64,000 nucleotides of DNA from Basidiobolus meristosporus CBS 931.73 (lineage: Eukaryota > Basidiobolomycota > Basidiobolomycetes > Basidiobolales > Basidiobolaceae), in NCBI GenBank assembly GCA_002104905.1, contig MCFE01000376.1, forward strand, positions 1 through 64,000, written 5' to 3'. The translations under genes and the position numbers were made by a program. Below, piece by piece: positions 24,148 through 35,436 of this stretch. Numbering within the stretch: position 1 is the first letter of the stretch; each line of letters opens with the position of its first letter. The notes below the pieces were generated by a model. That model did no database searches. It worked only from the letters and a program-made list of their open reading frames with translations, and was not told the DNA's origin.

Positions 24148-25019
24148 CTATGCAGATGGCTTCTCCTTGGACTCTTCCTCGGCTTCAGGGGAAATGATGT
24201 TCTCCTTGATAAGAAGTTGCTCCAATTCTCCGGATTGATGCATGTTCAGCATAATGTCGCATCCGCCAACGAACTCCCCTTTGATGTAGACTTGGGGGAT
24301 GGTTGGCCAGTTGCTAGATTAAATCTGTACTTAGTTTTGAATGAACCAGCTGAACTACTTGGATGATGCTTACGAGTATTCTTTAATGCCATTTCTGAGC
24401 TCAGGATCCTCCAAGATATTGAAGGATTTGATGTTCTTCACGCCTAGAGAGTAAGGTTGTCAGTTAACCAAACGAATTGAACTAGACCACAAGTATATTT
24501 ACCATGAACATCAAGAATAGCTGCAACAGCCCGGCTGAAACCGCACTATAGACTGGACTTTAGTAAACAAGCCTGAGAAAGGTGTAGCAATTGAGTGGCT
24601 TACCATGGGCTCAGCAGGAGTACCTTTCATGAAAAGACAAACATCGTTTTCTTTGATGGCCTACGGTTACAAAGCTTGTGTTGGTCGGGAGAGGGCAGCA
24701 CGTGTGGTGTACTGTTCTTACCTTGTCGATAGATTGCTTGAGATCGTCAGAGAGGAATCTAACAGAGACTGCAGATTGGGGGCCAACAAGGAATTGCTTG
24801 GTGAAAAGGCTGGGGCGAGCAGCCTAGAAAAGGGAATAAGTTTACGGAGTACCCAAGTATGACCTACAAATTGCGCATACCAAGCGAGAAGTCAGGCGGA
24901 GGGCGTTCATGGCAAATGTACTGCAAGGTGTACGTTAGGAGTGACGGGGAGTGACGGGGAGTGAATGAGGGATAAAATGCTTTTACCATTCGGCCAACTG
25001 GGGTGGAAAATCTCTGCAT
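24148..25019 (-). CDS. GRX5: Mitochondrial monothiol glutaredoxin
   Basis: A multi-exon gene of about 155-160 residues. The first exon encodes [11 protein letters not shown], and the next exons extend it as a mitochondrial presequence rich in Arg and Ser. The glutaredoxin domain then reads [73 protein letters not shown]. The CGFS active site, the Lys before it, the WPTIPQ loop and the GGCD glutathione site are all intact. This is the Grx5 class, which passes [2Fe-2S] clusters from the mitochondrial scaffold to client proteins. The C-terminal tail is acidic ([13 protein letters not shown]). The gene converges on the RING E3 gene with only about 150 bp between stops. One intron contains a short 10-bp tandem repeat (about 24938-24964). 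Confidence 0.92.
24938..24964. repeat. Short tandem repeat, 10-bp unit
   Basis: The unit ggagtgacgg is repeated about 2.5 times within an intron of the glutaredoxin gene. It is a simple local duplication with no evident function. Confidence 0.7.
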
Positions 25020-25439
25020 GGGGCCGAAATTTTGCGGATTTCCATCTCAGCTGCGGACAGATTCGAGATACCCCATACTAATTTAGAGTCGTGGTCACAG
25101 AAATCGATGGTTGATCTTACAAGGAATCAGGGATTGAACTTGAGGACAGCGCATGAAATGAAAAGCGCAACATGTAGAGAACACCACAGCAGGTCACTGG
25201 TGAATTTTCGGCCACTAACGAACCTTCAATCATAGGTTTCACAATTAAGACAACTTTTGTCTATGTTCCACAATATCATTTGCTTCATAATGTAGGCTCC
25301 CATCACTTTGCATGAAGATCCCATTGCGATTGGTAATGAGATCAAATAGAGTCTGACACGAGAAGGTCGCAGGGCAAAAGAGTGCACAGCTATATATTCG
25401 CACTTCCTCCTGGCCTGTGGATACCAACCTTTCTTCCAA

Positions 25440-26396
25440 ATGGACGACGACGCAAACCTCGCTAAATTCTCGAAGGAATGGTTTGTGGCCATTAATTCCG
25501 CCATGGTTGTCTATTCCTTCACGATGGTCGTGCACTTCAGCAATGCAATTGTTGCCCTAAAATTGTTGATGAAACATCCCAAAGAACTACTTTTCATTCT
25601 TTGCTTTCTGCAGGGCTTCTTCGCCATCATGTGCCATCTATCCCGTATTACTGATTACCTTACAGTCACGAATTGTGCGTTCAAAGCCTATTTCAACCCT
25701 TTCATCTACTTTGTAAATACCTCCTTGATCTTGGTGATTTTTTATATGCGCTGCTATTCCTCTTTCACGAGACTCCGCTCGTTTTTATTGATTGTGGCGC
25801 TTTCAGCACTCATGGCTAAACTGGCCACCATGGTCTTGTACCTGGGAACTGTAGGATCTACCACCGGGCCGTATAGGGAATGTATCTATAGCCCCTCCGT
25901 ACTAGCGCTCAGGTCGATCATCCTGGTAGAGCTCGCGAACAATGTGTTTCTACTACTGTGGTGGAGTGTCTTTGTGCTCTATGCCATTTTTGGGCGCAGC
26001 CAACCTTGCTTTGAAGCGTTTTCGAGCCATGGCGCTGGCTACACGATGCTAAGCAATGCTTTTTCAATCATAGCTTTTGGGCTGATGATGACCGGCACTC
26101 CACCTAACCTCAATCCCGAGGTTGTTTTCCAGCTAAGATGTAAGTCAGCACTTGTTGGTTGAATATAGCTACTCTGGTTATAACCCTTCTATTCCTTAGG
26201 GGCGATAGAGTCCAAGCTTTGCACAGAGCAGATAACGGCCCTTCACCGCCAGATGCGCGATGGCGTTCTTCTTCCCACTTCATCGTTCTCTACCGCCTCC
26301 GGCCCGCTCACCACTTTCAATACAACTAATATTGGCAATAGATCTCATATTCACATCCAGCCATTTAGCTCACAAATCTCCGCATTGAAATCGTAA
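25440..26396 (+). CDS. Orphan multi-pass membrane protein
   Basis: Two exons, 25440-26139 and 26200-26396, join in phase to give about 298 residues. About seven hydrophobic segments are visible: SAMVVYSFTMVVHF, LLFILCFLQGFFAIM, FIYFVNTSLILVIFY, SFLLIVALSALMAKLATMVL, IILVELANNVFLLLWWSVFV and two weaker ones, consistent with a seven-helix topology and an extracellular N-terminus of about 15 residues. The last 60 residues are hydrophilic and rich in Ser, Thr and Asn, as in a cytosolic tail. I do not recognise a family signature. The layout resembles fungal GPCR-like proteins but no conserved motif such as DRY or NPxxY was found. It could be a receptor, a scaffold or a transporter-like protein. 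It diverges from the glutaredoxin gene. Confidence 0.7.
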
Positions 26397-26507
26397 TCCG
26401 AAAGCACCGTTGTTTACTTTTGTCATTTTATCTTATTAAAATCGATAAGCAAGCGTCTAGGTTCTGGTGGTAACATTTGTGGCAACATTTACAATACTGA
26501 GTGCCAC

Positions 26508-27896
26508 CTATTCTGATTCGTGGTCACTCATAGACACGGAGCCGTGTCGGTGCGTCTTCTCCTCTCCATCTGAACCCGATTCAGTCTCAGAGGCATAGTT
26601 GGTAATCCTGATATTAGGGATATCGCTCTGATCCTTATGTCTCTCATTTCCCGAATCAATCCAGCGCTGCATCACGTATTTTGAGCACTTCTCGGCGCCA
26701 GGCAGCTCCTAAAAACAATTACTTATCTCAACCGAAACCACGGTCACGTTGCGGAAAAGTACCTGGATGTGTTTCGTAATTCCCAGATTGTTAATGCCGT
26801 ACAGTTGCGGCCCGCTGGCATGGGTCTTGGCCCCGAATCCTTTCGCCATGATCTCATCAAGCACCTGCTTCCATACGCCACTGGCTGAGTTTGCTACAAA
26901 CTTACGACCTGGCTGATCCTCAGCCGTGACTTGAAACTGGATTCGTATGCAATGTTATGATTGAGTGTCGGTGTCAGGAGATGATTTGAGACTGACCACA
27001 GGTGCTTCCCCGCCGTCCAGTATCTCAGATACGTAAGTGGTTTTCTTGTTTCCATCCAGCATGCTGGTGTAAATCTTCTCACTGTGGAATCCTACGGGCC
27101 AGATGAACCGGGGCGTATGGTAGGGCTCTCTATCCCAAACCACTTTGCCTGAGTAAATGTTACTACGGGTGTTTGGAGATTCGCGCGAACTTGACGTCTA
27201 CCCACCAATGTTAATAATGGTAACCTCATCTCCCCCTTTGCCTACAGTTACTGGCAATATAAGCTCGCCTTTCTCGTTTTTGGGGAGATGCTAATAAGTT
27301 GGCATTTAAAAAACCAGGTGAATATGACCTGGCAGCTTGGCTTGTAAGAGACACACAACGGTTACCTCAATAGGCTTGGCATCGGTTCGGTCGTCACGTT
27401 TCTAATATTGTGGGGGCGATTTGGGTCAAGTACAATCCGCTGATACGCATGCTAGCAGCACTTACTCCGGTACGTCTTTTGCGTTTCACACTAGGGTCTA
27501 TACTTCTCCTTGTCTGTGTCTAAAGATAGATGAATAAAAATCCTATTCGATATTGGACTATTGCTAAATTACACTCTTTTTCTCTCGTTCGTGTTCAGCC
27601 TTATGGGCGCGCGTTTTGTTTCGTGGATCTGGACAAGCAAAGTGGCAGTGTTTAGAGGGTGCTGAGCTATGAGGGGAGCTGGAAAACCCTACCAAGCGAA
27701 GGGAATATGGCCTCTTCCTCGCTTTCGGTGTCAACCTCTGCTTGCTTTTCCGAATCGCTAGAATCTACGCTTCCTTCACTCAAGATTTCCTCCGAGGAGG
27801 AACTAACAAAATGTCAACCTTCATGGAAGATTCGGTAGTAAAAAATAAAGCTCTGGTTTACGAGAGATCTTCACCAATCTCGGGTCTCAACTCCAT
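26508..27896 (-). CDS. FY-rich (FYRN/FYRC) domain nuclear protein
   Basis: A gene of about eight short exons on the minus strand, from ATG 27896 to a TAG at 26508-26510. Exon 1 (27862-27896) encodes MELRPEIGEDLS and exon 2 (27693-27802) an acidic SSSEEILSEGSVDSSDSEKQ stretch. Basic segments (SVKRKRRTG, KRDDRTDAKPIE) follow. The FYRN domain reads YHTPRFIWPVGFHSEKIYTS, MLDGNKKTTYVSEILDGG, and the FYRC half includes SGVWKQVLDEI, GPQLYGINNLGITKHIQELP and KYVMQRWI. These domains occur in chromatin proteins (TBRG1, MLL, KDM5-like). Fungal single-domain members are thought nuclear but poorly studied. The tail is acidic and Ser-rich. Assignment to the family is secure, but the molecular function is not. 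Confidence 0.85.
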
Positions 27897-28375
27897 CACG
27901 AGGTCGAGCAAATGGCTGCAAGATTGGGGCTTAGCTTGGGAAGGAATAAAAGGGAGAAACGATGGCCAAGTATCCAACCTATTTTCATGGGAGATCTTTT
28001 TCAATTTCCTCCCGATTTTTTTGTAGGTTGCCGTTAGCGCGTCATTCTCCTTGATTCAACAAAGTGAGTCGCTCCGAGGTTTGGAAATTTGACCGCAAGG
28101 GTCAGCATAGTGAGCCATTACCTCGGCAGCAGTATAAAAACGACTCCTGATCTTTTGGTATTTTTCTTTATACGCCATTTAAAGAGTTGTGAGTGTCTAG
28201 GGGTGAAGCAGGGACCAGTATAATGTTAAACTTGAATAAAAATTTCTTGACTAAGGTTGTGCTGTGCAAGTGGATAAATCATGCAAACTGCCAGATACAC
28301 AGAGGATGGCTTTATTTAGAAATCTATAACAAAAATACCGTGGAAATCCTGATAATGATGGAGGTTGCTCGGGCC
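27897..28375. other. Intergenic region, same-strand neighbours
   Basis: About 480 bp between the FYR gene start and the end of the tRNA ligase gene. It should carry the FYR-gene promoter. Nothing else is recognised. Confidence 0.45.
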
Positions 28376-30949
28376 CTATAAAAGGAATACCTCAAGGAGC
28401 CCTTCAAGCTCCAAAGGTGGCTCGATTGCCACAACATGATGATCGGGTATCTGCTTTGGGTGCTCTCCGGATGGGAATACCGAGCGCAGCACTGAGGCTG
28501 CTTCATATGGTTTAACTTCGTTCGAGATGGTGCCCACTGTGATATGCAGAAGTTTGCTAACTGCTGGCATATTCTCATGGCGAAGTCTGGCCTTCAAAAC
28601 CATCAATTTGTCATTCCAAATCAAATGACTCGCTGTCACCGTCACTGACGGCTTTGCATTGTCTTTCATAAAATTCTCGTAATAATCAAACAATTTCTGA
28701 TCTTTCAGCGATCTTTGCCCATCTCTTCTATGGACCAAAGTGATATGGTGGGGAATCTTGATGCGATCCTCTGATACCAGCTTGTGGAAAAACGTAGCAT
28801 CAACATCAGGGTGCTGAGTGAAATACACCCGAAGTACATCCGGAATGTGATTCAACAATATGGCGAAATAGCCGATCTTCAGGCTCGTAAATGAGTTTTG
28901 ATCTTTCCTGAAATTTGGCTTGTAATGAATAGCATGGTGTAGAGCTGCCTTGATCTTTGCTCCTCCAGGCTTCTGTCTATCAAGAAGTGGGCAGAGGGTG
29001 TCAAGTGCAGTCTGCAAATTAGTCTCGGCGTCCGCAAAGGGGTCCAGCTGAATTACTTCTGTTATTAAAGAGTCTGCATCTTGGTTAGGATCCACTGGCA
29101 CATATTCGTTCAAAAATCGGCCAAGGATAGACGGGAATCCTTTGGTTCGCATTGGTGTAAGTGATTGGTGGTTTTCCCCACGCGAAAGCAGTCTTCGATA
29201 GACAAGGTCGTATATTTTGTCGGGGGGATTCGCTCCAATAGACCAATGAACAGCTATAACGCTGGAGCCTGGATACTTGCTGAGAAAAACGTTGGTGAGG
29301 CCTTCTCTATTTCCAGGGATATGGTTGTTTCTACACACAAAATTGTGACTCTTGAGTAACATGCTCAGGTGGATCCGAAACAAGCCAATGCATACTTGTC
29401 CGCAAGAACGATGTCGTTTTGTTCAAATTCAGCCATGACCGCCTTTTCGAAGGCTATCTTTTTCTTTTTCTTCGACCCCAGGTTGTCGTTCTGAACACAC
29501 TTGAATCCAAACAGCTTGGACAGAGCCAAGAACAAGGTTGTCTTGCCTAGAAAATACCCTTTCAATACACTGCCATGGGGAATCGATGCTAGCCTTTGTA
29601 TTGCAGTTACCACATCCCGGAATCGCGACAGAAAAGATGAGGGTTTTCTTCGGCCCCTTGGGTTTCTCCACCACCAACGACATATTCGGGTTCTTTTTGT
29701 ATTCCAAAAACATATTTCGGATCTTAATGATTCCGATCCCTTGAGTAAATGTCGTGAAAAGCTCCGGCTCCGTGTCAAGCATGTATTTCACCCAGATACC
29801 ATAATCCTTCGTGAGCTCGTATCTATGTTTGTAGGGCTGTCCTCGGATGATACGAAGAGTAACCTCTCGCCACTCTCGGTACATGAGATATGGCTCATCG
29901 TATTTCACCTTAAAGAAGTGGACCTGGTTCTTATCGGTTCGTCTGCATCTCACAACAAACCCTTCTATAGCGCGACCTTGGTACACTCCACTCTCTCGAA
30001 TCTCGTCTACGAAAGCGCGAACCTCACTTACTTGCTCCTTTGTTACCGAGCTCACTTCAAGAAACCCGAACTCCTGGGCACAGGCCCTCACCTCAGCTGA
30101 AGTCCACGTGTTGAGCTTCACCGAGTTGGAGTTAATTCCATGCAGATACATCCCAGAGCTTTCCATCGGATACTCAAGTACATGCTCTTCGAAAGTATCA
30201 TCACAGAGCTAACAAGTTGAATTGTTAATGCGGCTTTTCATATTAGTCCCGATAGCCAAAGCCGTATCTCACCTCGAATACTGCAGTGATGTCGTGTTGG
30301 TGGAGAAAATCGTCGAAGTCGTCCAGTGTTTTCCCCTTAGTACGTAGATGCTTTAGCAGCCACTCCTGACCTTTTTCCGAATGAGATATGGTTCGATTCT
30401 CATTAGGTCCCCAGGCGTGCTTGCTTGTTACCAGTAAGCCGCCACTCGGGAGGCTTGAAACAAAGATAATGCAGCCATTCTCTTTAATAGTGACTTCATA
30501 TGGACCTTGGGTATTTTGTTGGATCCAGTCCCACTACATAATGTTCGTTATTGACCGTTTCTACACAGGGGTCGCAATGCATATTTTGCTGCGGAATGGT
30601 TTGGGAATTGCATTTGCCATCATACCTCAGTTTGCTTAACCTCACCGATGTTGAAAAACTTATCGTAACCACGAATGACTATTTTGTGATGACCCTCTAG
30701 AGTGGTGGTGAATAGCCCACGGGCCAAGGTTGGAAAGGGGCAAGGATCTTGAGAGTAGAGGTACTCGGTAAACTTCCAACTTGAGATGGCCGTCCCCGAA
30801 GGGAGCTCATAAGTTTTACACCGAACAAAGCGTTTTTCCTTTTTCCCACCAGAGGTTTTTGGCTGACTGAGCTCAAGCAGCTCGTTTATCAGTTTATCTT
30901 CCTCGTCGAAGAGCGTAAGCTGTTCGGCACTCCTTACAATACCATTCAT
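28376..30949 (-). CDS. TRL1: tRNA ligase, tripartite fungal type
   Basis: A gene of about five exons encoding a fungal Trl1-type tRNA splicing ligase of roughly 800 residues. The N-terminal adenylyltransferase domain has motif I, IKENGCIIFVSSL, where the KxNG lysine takes AMP, plus GLLVTSKHAWG and EGFVVRCRR. The central kinase starts with the P-loop IPGCGKTTLFLALSKL, which appears only after removing a GTAACT-TAG intron that splits the GCG codons. The C-terminal cyclic phosphodiesterase domain carries the HITLVHR and HITVGT motifs, its two HxT signatures. The enzyme heals and joins tRNA halves and, in fungi, also splices HAC1 mRNA in the unfolded-protein response. The start ATG is 30949; a TTG upstream merely extends the frame. 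It diverges from ORC3 with about 290 bp between starts. Confidence 0.92.
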
Positions 30950-31236
30950 GGTTGTTAAACCATTGTGCACAGCCAACCTATTTTATAGCAATGATCGATT
31001 CCAGCTGACCAATCACTCCAATGGGAAAGCTATCATCAAGCTCATTCCATGTGGTGCGCAGCCATCCCAACGCGATAATGGTGAACTATTTAGACTCGTT
31101 ATATGTAAACAAATATATATCGATGATTCTGAAGGATTTTCAATATTCACCTGTATATATTTATGTATATTTGGAAATATCAGACCTGCGCTTGTCAACA
31201 TTAAGCCATAAGCCCTTACCCTAAGACTTGTGGAGC
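30950..31236. promoter_or_regulatory. Short divergent promoter, TRL1/ORC3
   Basis: About 290 bp separate the predicted starts of TRL1 (-) and ORC3 (+), so both must be driven from here. I saw no clear TATA box aligned with both. The ORC3 start is tentative, so the true spacing may change. Confidence 0.5.
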
Positions 31237-34158
31237 ATGAGAAGAAGTCGTGAACTGTTTGAATCCGATTTTGAGGTTTGTCCACGTCTTATTGTCTGAT
31301 CATATCACGAGATTAACACCGAACTCCGGTTACCATTTGTACCTCGTAGAGCTGCATCTTGATCCATCCTCCGCAGAAGAAAGGTACCGAATTCACATTA
31401 TAAACATTGAACGGAGCGCCGAAATTATCATACTAAGAACACATTCAGAGTATCGAATCGAGGATGGAGTGTCCCATTTTGAATTCGAAGGATTTCGCAA
31501 GCTATTGGGTGGACGTGAGGCTTGGGCGAACGTGAAGTTTCGATACCAACGCTATCTTAAGACCTGGAGTCTAATCAGGAACAAGATCCAGGTAACTACT
31601 TCAAGTAGATTAAGCTCCTTTCGTGTGCTGACCTTTCTTTTCTATCAAGAACACATACACCCAGTACAATAGCTACAATATCAGTCAGCTTTATGAGTTT
31701 GTGAGAAATAGCAAAAATACCGCCCAGACATCCAGGTACCTTCTGTTCACCATCGATCCTAGGGATTGCTATCTAACAGAGCCCTCCTCGACTTAGACTT
31801 CCAGTGGGCTTGATCACTACCGGTATATACTGTCAGGCACATACACAAAACCATATCGGCTAATGGCTTTTTTCAGAACATATTGAGGACGACGAATTCG
31901 TTATGAACAGCATTGCCACCACACTGCAGGAGAAATATCGAGCTCGCGTTGCCAGCATCAACCTTAGTTTTCTAAACAACCCAGCCACTATAACCAAAGC
32001 AATCATAGATCAGTTTGAAAACTCGCCCGTTAAAAATGTACTTCTGGCTGTGAACTCACTGTGTTGACGAAATCTGACAATGTTCTATATGGAATAGGTT
32101 TTGTCAAAGAAATTGTCGGCCAGTTCTTCGTCCAACATGACGCTATCCGAATGGTATACGAAAAAAGGGAAGTCTAAGAAACAAAGTGAAGGTACCTTCA
32201 ACCAATGAAGCCTTAGATATGTTGAGACCCATGTTGTAACGAATTCTTTCTATCCAGAGCGTGGAGATCTGGTCGTGCTGGTCAACTCCCACCCAACAGA
32301 TTTCAATCGGATAGAAGAGTTCCTTAGATCATGCAAGTAAGTACTGAAGTACCTTATAACATCCTCACAATTCGTAGTTTTGGGTTTTTATTAATTCATA
32401 CCGCACAACCTTAGAAAATCCTTGAGCCAAGTTCCGCTTTCGATTCTGGTGTGTAGCACAATCCCTGGAAATGAGTTAACTTCCAATCTTTCCTCGGACT
32501 TGGCCAACTCTTTGTACACGGATACTTTTTCTGTACCAAGCACAATGAAATTCCTAGGCTATGCACTAGAGGAGGTATGCAGCATATGAAATCACGTGTG
32601 TCGCTCATCAACTAAGCCCACAACTTTCACACTTCTACCAAACTTTAGATATTTGTATCTGATCCCAATAGCTTCAAGCTGGGACTGGGACCGTTCAAGC
32701 TTTTGATCGATTTGGTCACAAATCAGAAAGTTTCTATCAGGGACTTTGGCAATCATATCAAGGTAACGTTCACCCTTGATAACCGTTGCATAATGTAGCC
32801 TGGTTAACAGCGATGATATAGTACGCAGTAATGACTCAGTATTACTCCAATCCTCTCTCCATATTTTCTCTGGACAGAGATGACTTCCCTGATGTACACA
32901 TGATATCTGATGATCACCTAGAAATACTCCGGATGCAGCCCTCCTTTCGAAGGTATGTGATGCTCTTGCCGTGACTTGTTGCTCATGGAGTGCTAACGTT
33001 CTTCCAGATACCTGGAGTGCATTCAAGACGGGCAGGAGGTTATTCGCTTACTTGAAGAGGACGACTATATGATCTCGCGGATACCAGATTTCATCAGAGA
33101 ATTCGAAGAGCATAGCATTCGGTATTTTGCCGGTATCAAATGCGTCAGTATACTACAAGATAGCATCGGTGCGAGAACGTTCAAGAAGCCTGTGTATCTG
33201 CTCTATTTAGAGGGATTAAGCACCAATCTCTCGGACTCGCAGCACGTAAAGCTGTTGCTTATATTACTGAAGTAAGCTAGCCGTCATTCATAATGCTCAT
33301 GACATCGAGTACTAACAGAACTCTGCGCCAGGACCATAAAGGAGGAGGAGCTAGCCCCATTCTTGAAGAAGATGTATGAATTCTTCAGCCGGTCATCCCT
33401 ACTTTCAGATGTGTTCAAGAACGACATAGTGGCCTTAGCAAAGCTACATGAAAGCTTTCAAAATCTCAAAAATGAGAAGGATCCACAAGATGCATTGGAA
33501 TCGATAGTCAACCAAATGCATGAATTTTGTGCGCGCTTGCTCAGGTATTTAATTTTGATATCCACGCTAGCACCGGGCGGTTACCCTAACCAGCCATACC
33601 TTTCGCAAGGGAGAGCTTCATATGCTATGAGCACATGCCACTGTATGAACTATTCTACTTTTCCAATAGAGAGATTCTGAAATGGGTAAGTGTTGATCCT
33701 CGAATCAATCCGTAGCTTTGTTTCCCAGCATTGATGTTTGTGTGATTGAACCAGAATTTCAACCCGGACTATTTGAGTCTCGTGAACAGTGGGTTGGAAC
33801 GACCAAGCTGCTACATTAATTGCACCTGTTGTGAGGATAAATTCAGCCCGGCCCAGCACGATACATGTATTCTCTACAAGGTTTATTCGGAAAGCTCGGA
33901 ATCCATCTTTTTAGACGACTGGTACTTTGCATTCCGAGCGATAGTCAACCAGCAGGTGACCTTTGGTGAGCCCGAGCTAAGGTAGGCTGTGCTTCGTTTC
34001 CACCACGCTGTATCTTCTAACATCGACTTGCCGTTCACTGCTCCAGAGCACGATTCAATCAAGCATTACGCGAGTTTCAATTCTTCGGGCTGGTTCAGCC
34101 TGTCGAAGAACAACCAGGAACCTACATCAAAGTGTCTTTCCCATCAAGCAACCAATAA
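31237..34158 (+). CDS. ORC3: Origin recognition complex subunit 3
   Basis: A many-exon gene. Orc3 features in order are: FEFEGFRKLLGGREAWANVK with RYLKTWSLIRNKIQ and NISQLYEFV in the N-terminal part; SWY-like LSEWYTKKGKSKK; LVVLVNSHPTDFNRIEEFL, corresponding to the degenerate AAA+ ATPase core; then a CS region with LGLGPFKLLIDLVTN; and PLSIFSLDRDDFPDVHMISD leading to MQPSFR, the insert domain. The C-terminal winged helix ends FNQALREFQFFGLVQPVEE. No intact Walker A or B was expected or seen, as is typical for Orc3. It forms the ORC ring that binds origins and loads Mcm2-7. The start at 31237 is tentative, because the first exon joins by an unresolved intron in the 31280-31400 area. Confidence 0.82.
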
Positions 34159-34429
34159 TTAAATCAACCATGTACTATAACTGCTGTCTCTGATGTCTCT
34201 TCGTTAGCGTATTAGCAAAAGCATTGCAATGTAGTTGGATTCTCAGCCTAGTCGTGTTGAACCTTTTCTCATTTACCACACCCACCACTGAATCAATGTC
34301 TAGAAAAATAGTATCCTAAAATGGAGGAATAACTTGTGCTGATTTGCTCCGCAATTCATCCATGATAAATTTAGACTCTCCAGGATTGTTGGGACGTTCT
34401 CAAATATTTCCGTTAGCAAGGACTCTGCA

Positions 34430-35084
34430 ATGTCTGGTATTTCAAGTGATTCTCGACCAACAGTCCCTCGTAGCTCCACAGGGCCAATTCACCAACAAAC
34501 GCGCCCTCACGTTACCTCCGCTCAGCCAGACCCTACTCAAGAGTATCCACCCGTCCCACAACACCAACCCGGTAAAGCAGTTTGAAGGAATTTATTCGGA
34601 CTCACCAAGCCTAATTAGCGGGCTCGCTCCATAGGTTTTTTTGGACAACAGGCTGCATCGACTGCTCGTGTTTCTATCGTGAGTGTTTCTCCCAAACCAA
34701 CCACCGCTGACAAACCCCCAACACTAAGAAACATCTAGGGCCATTCGTTGGGACGTGCTTTTGCAGGCTTAAGTGGAGCTGAAGAAGTACCGGTCGGCTA
34801 CGACAGCGAAACCGGAGAATTGATTACAGAACCCTCCAGATTTGGAAGCCGTGCGCTTGGGTCGGCGGCTTTGTTCGGCTTAGCTGGGGCTGCTTGGAAT
34901 TACCGTTCAAAGGTCATTCGACGAGCAGGGCTTCCCTCCCTTGCTGGGCCTATGATGCCTTTAATGACCATTATCACAGTCAGTAAGTACACCAATCGAA
35001 TATACCATGTGCTTTTAGCTATTAACAGTATTCTAACCACCAACAGCAACTGGTTTCCTTGGAGTCATCAATTTGTCCAATTAA
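34430..35084 (+). CDS. Small membrane protein, unknown family
   Basis: Four exons join in phase: 34430-34571, 34635-34678, 34739-34982 and 35047-35084, giving about 155 residues. The first 70 residues are Pro/Gln/Ser-rich and probably disordered. A charged segment (VPVGYDSETGELITEPSR) is followed by two likely transmembrane helices, GSAALFGLAGAAWNY and PLMTIITVTTGFLGVI, with a basic loop (RSKVIRRAG) between. The two-helix hairpin with a disordered N-terminus suggests an organelle or ER membrane protein. I do not recognise a family. The four consistent intron phases and the clean end at 35084 support that it is real. Confidence 0.65.
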
Positions 35085-35436
35085 ATAAATAGAGCATTTG
35101 TAATGGCTAGTCACCCTCTGCCTTAGTATTGCTCATTGATTGAATGACCTAATTTTGTCGGTCCACTACCAACACACGCACACACACACACATTATGTAC
35201 ATCATAGGGACCTCTGGTGGCCAAGCCAATCAAAAATTTTGTTTGATATGTGGTGGCCGAATATCACGGAGATTCCTCAGCATCACTGCAATCCACCACA
35301 GCGTAAAAAGAAAAAGAAATCCCGATCACAATAAACAAACTTGAGTAGTTTATTTACCGTTTCTTCTACCTTTCGTAACTCTCAGTTTTGTGTTGAGGCA
35401 GTACCCCATTTCTTGTATTACTCTCTAAAGACTAGT
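35085..35436. other. Intergenic region with CA repeat
   Basis: About 350 bp before the Brr6 gene. It contains a CA-rich run at 35171-35192 and an A-rich stretch near 35310-35330. No gene is supported. Confidence 0.5.
35171..35192. repeat. CA dinucleotide microsatellite
   Basis: A short run of alternating C and A with one interruption (cacgcacacac). It lies upstream of the Brr6-like gene. Confidence 0.85.

Noticed and set aside
29501-30100. Plus-strand 199-codon open frame opposite TRL1
   Set aside because: It lies wholly antisense to well-conserved tRNA ligase coding sequence and has no domain. It is a shadow frame.
28376-30949. First reading of this locus as an Argonaute-like protein
   Set aside because: The KxNG ligase motif, the P-loop kinase and the two HxT phosphodiesterase motifs fit tRNA ligase, and no PIWI signature is present.
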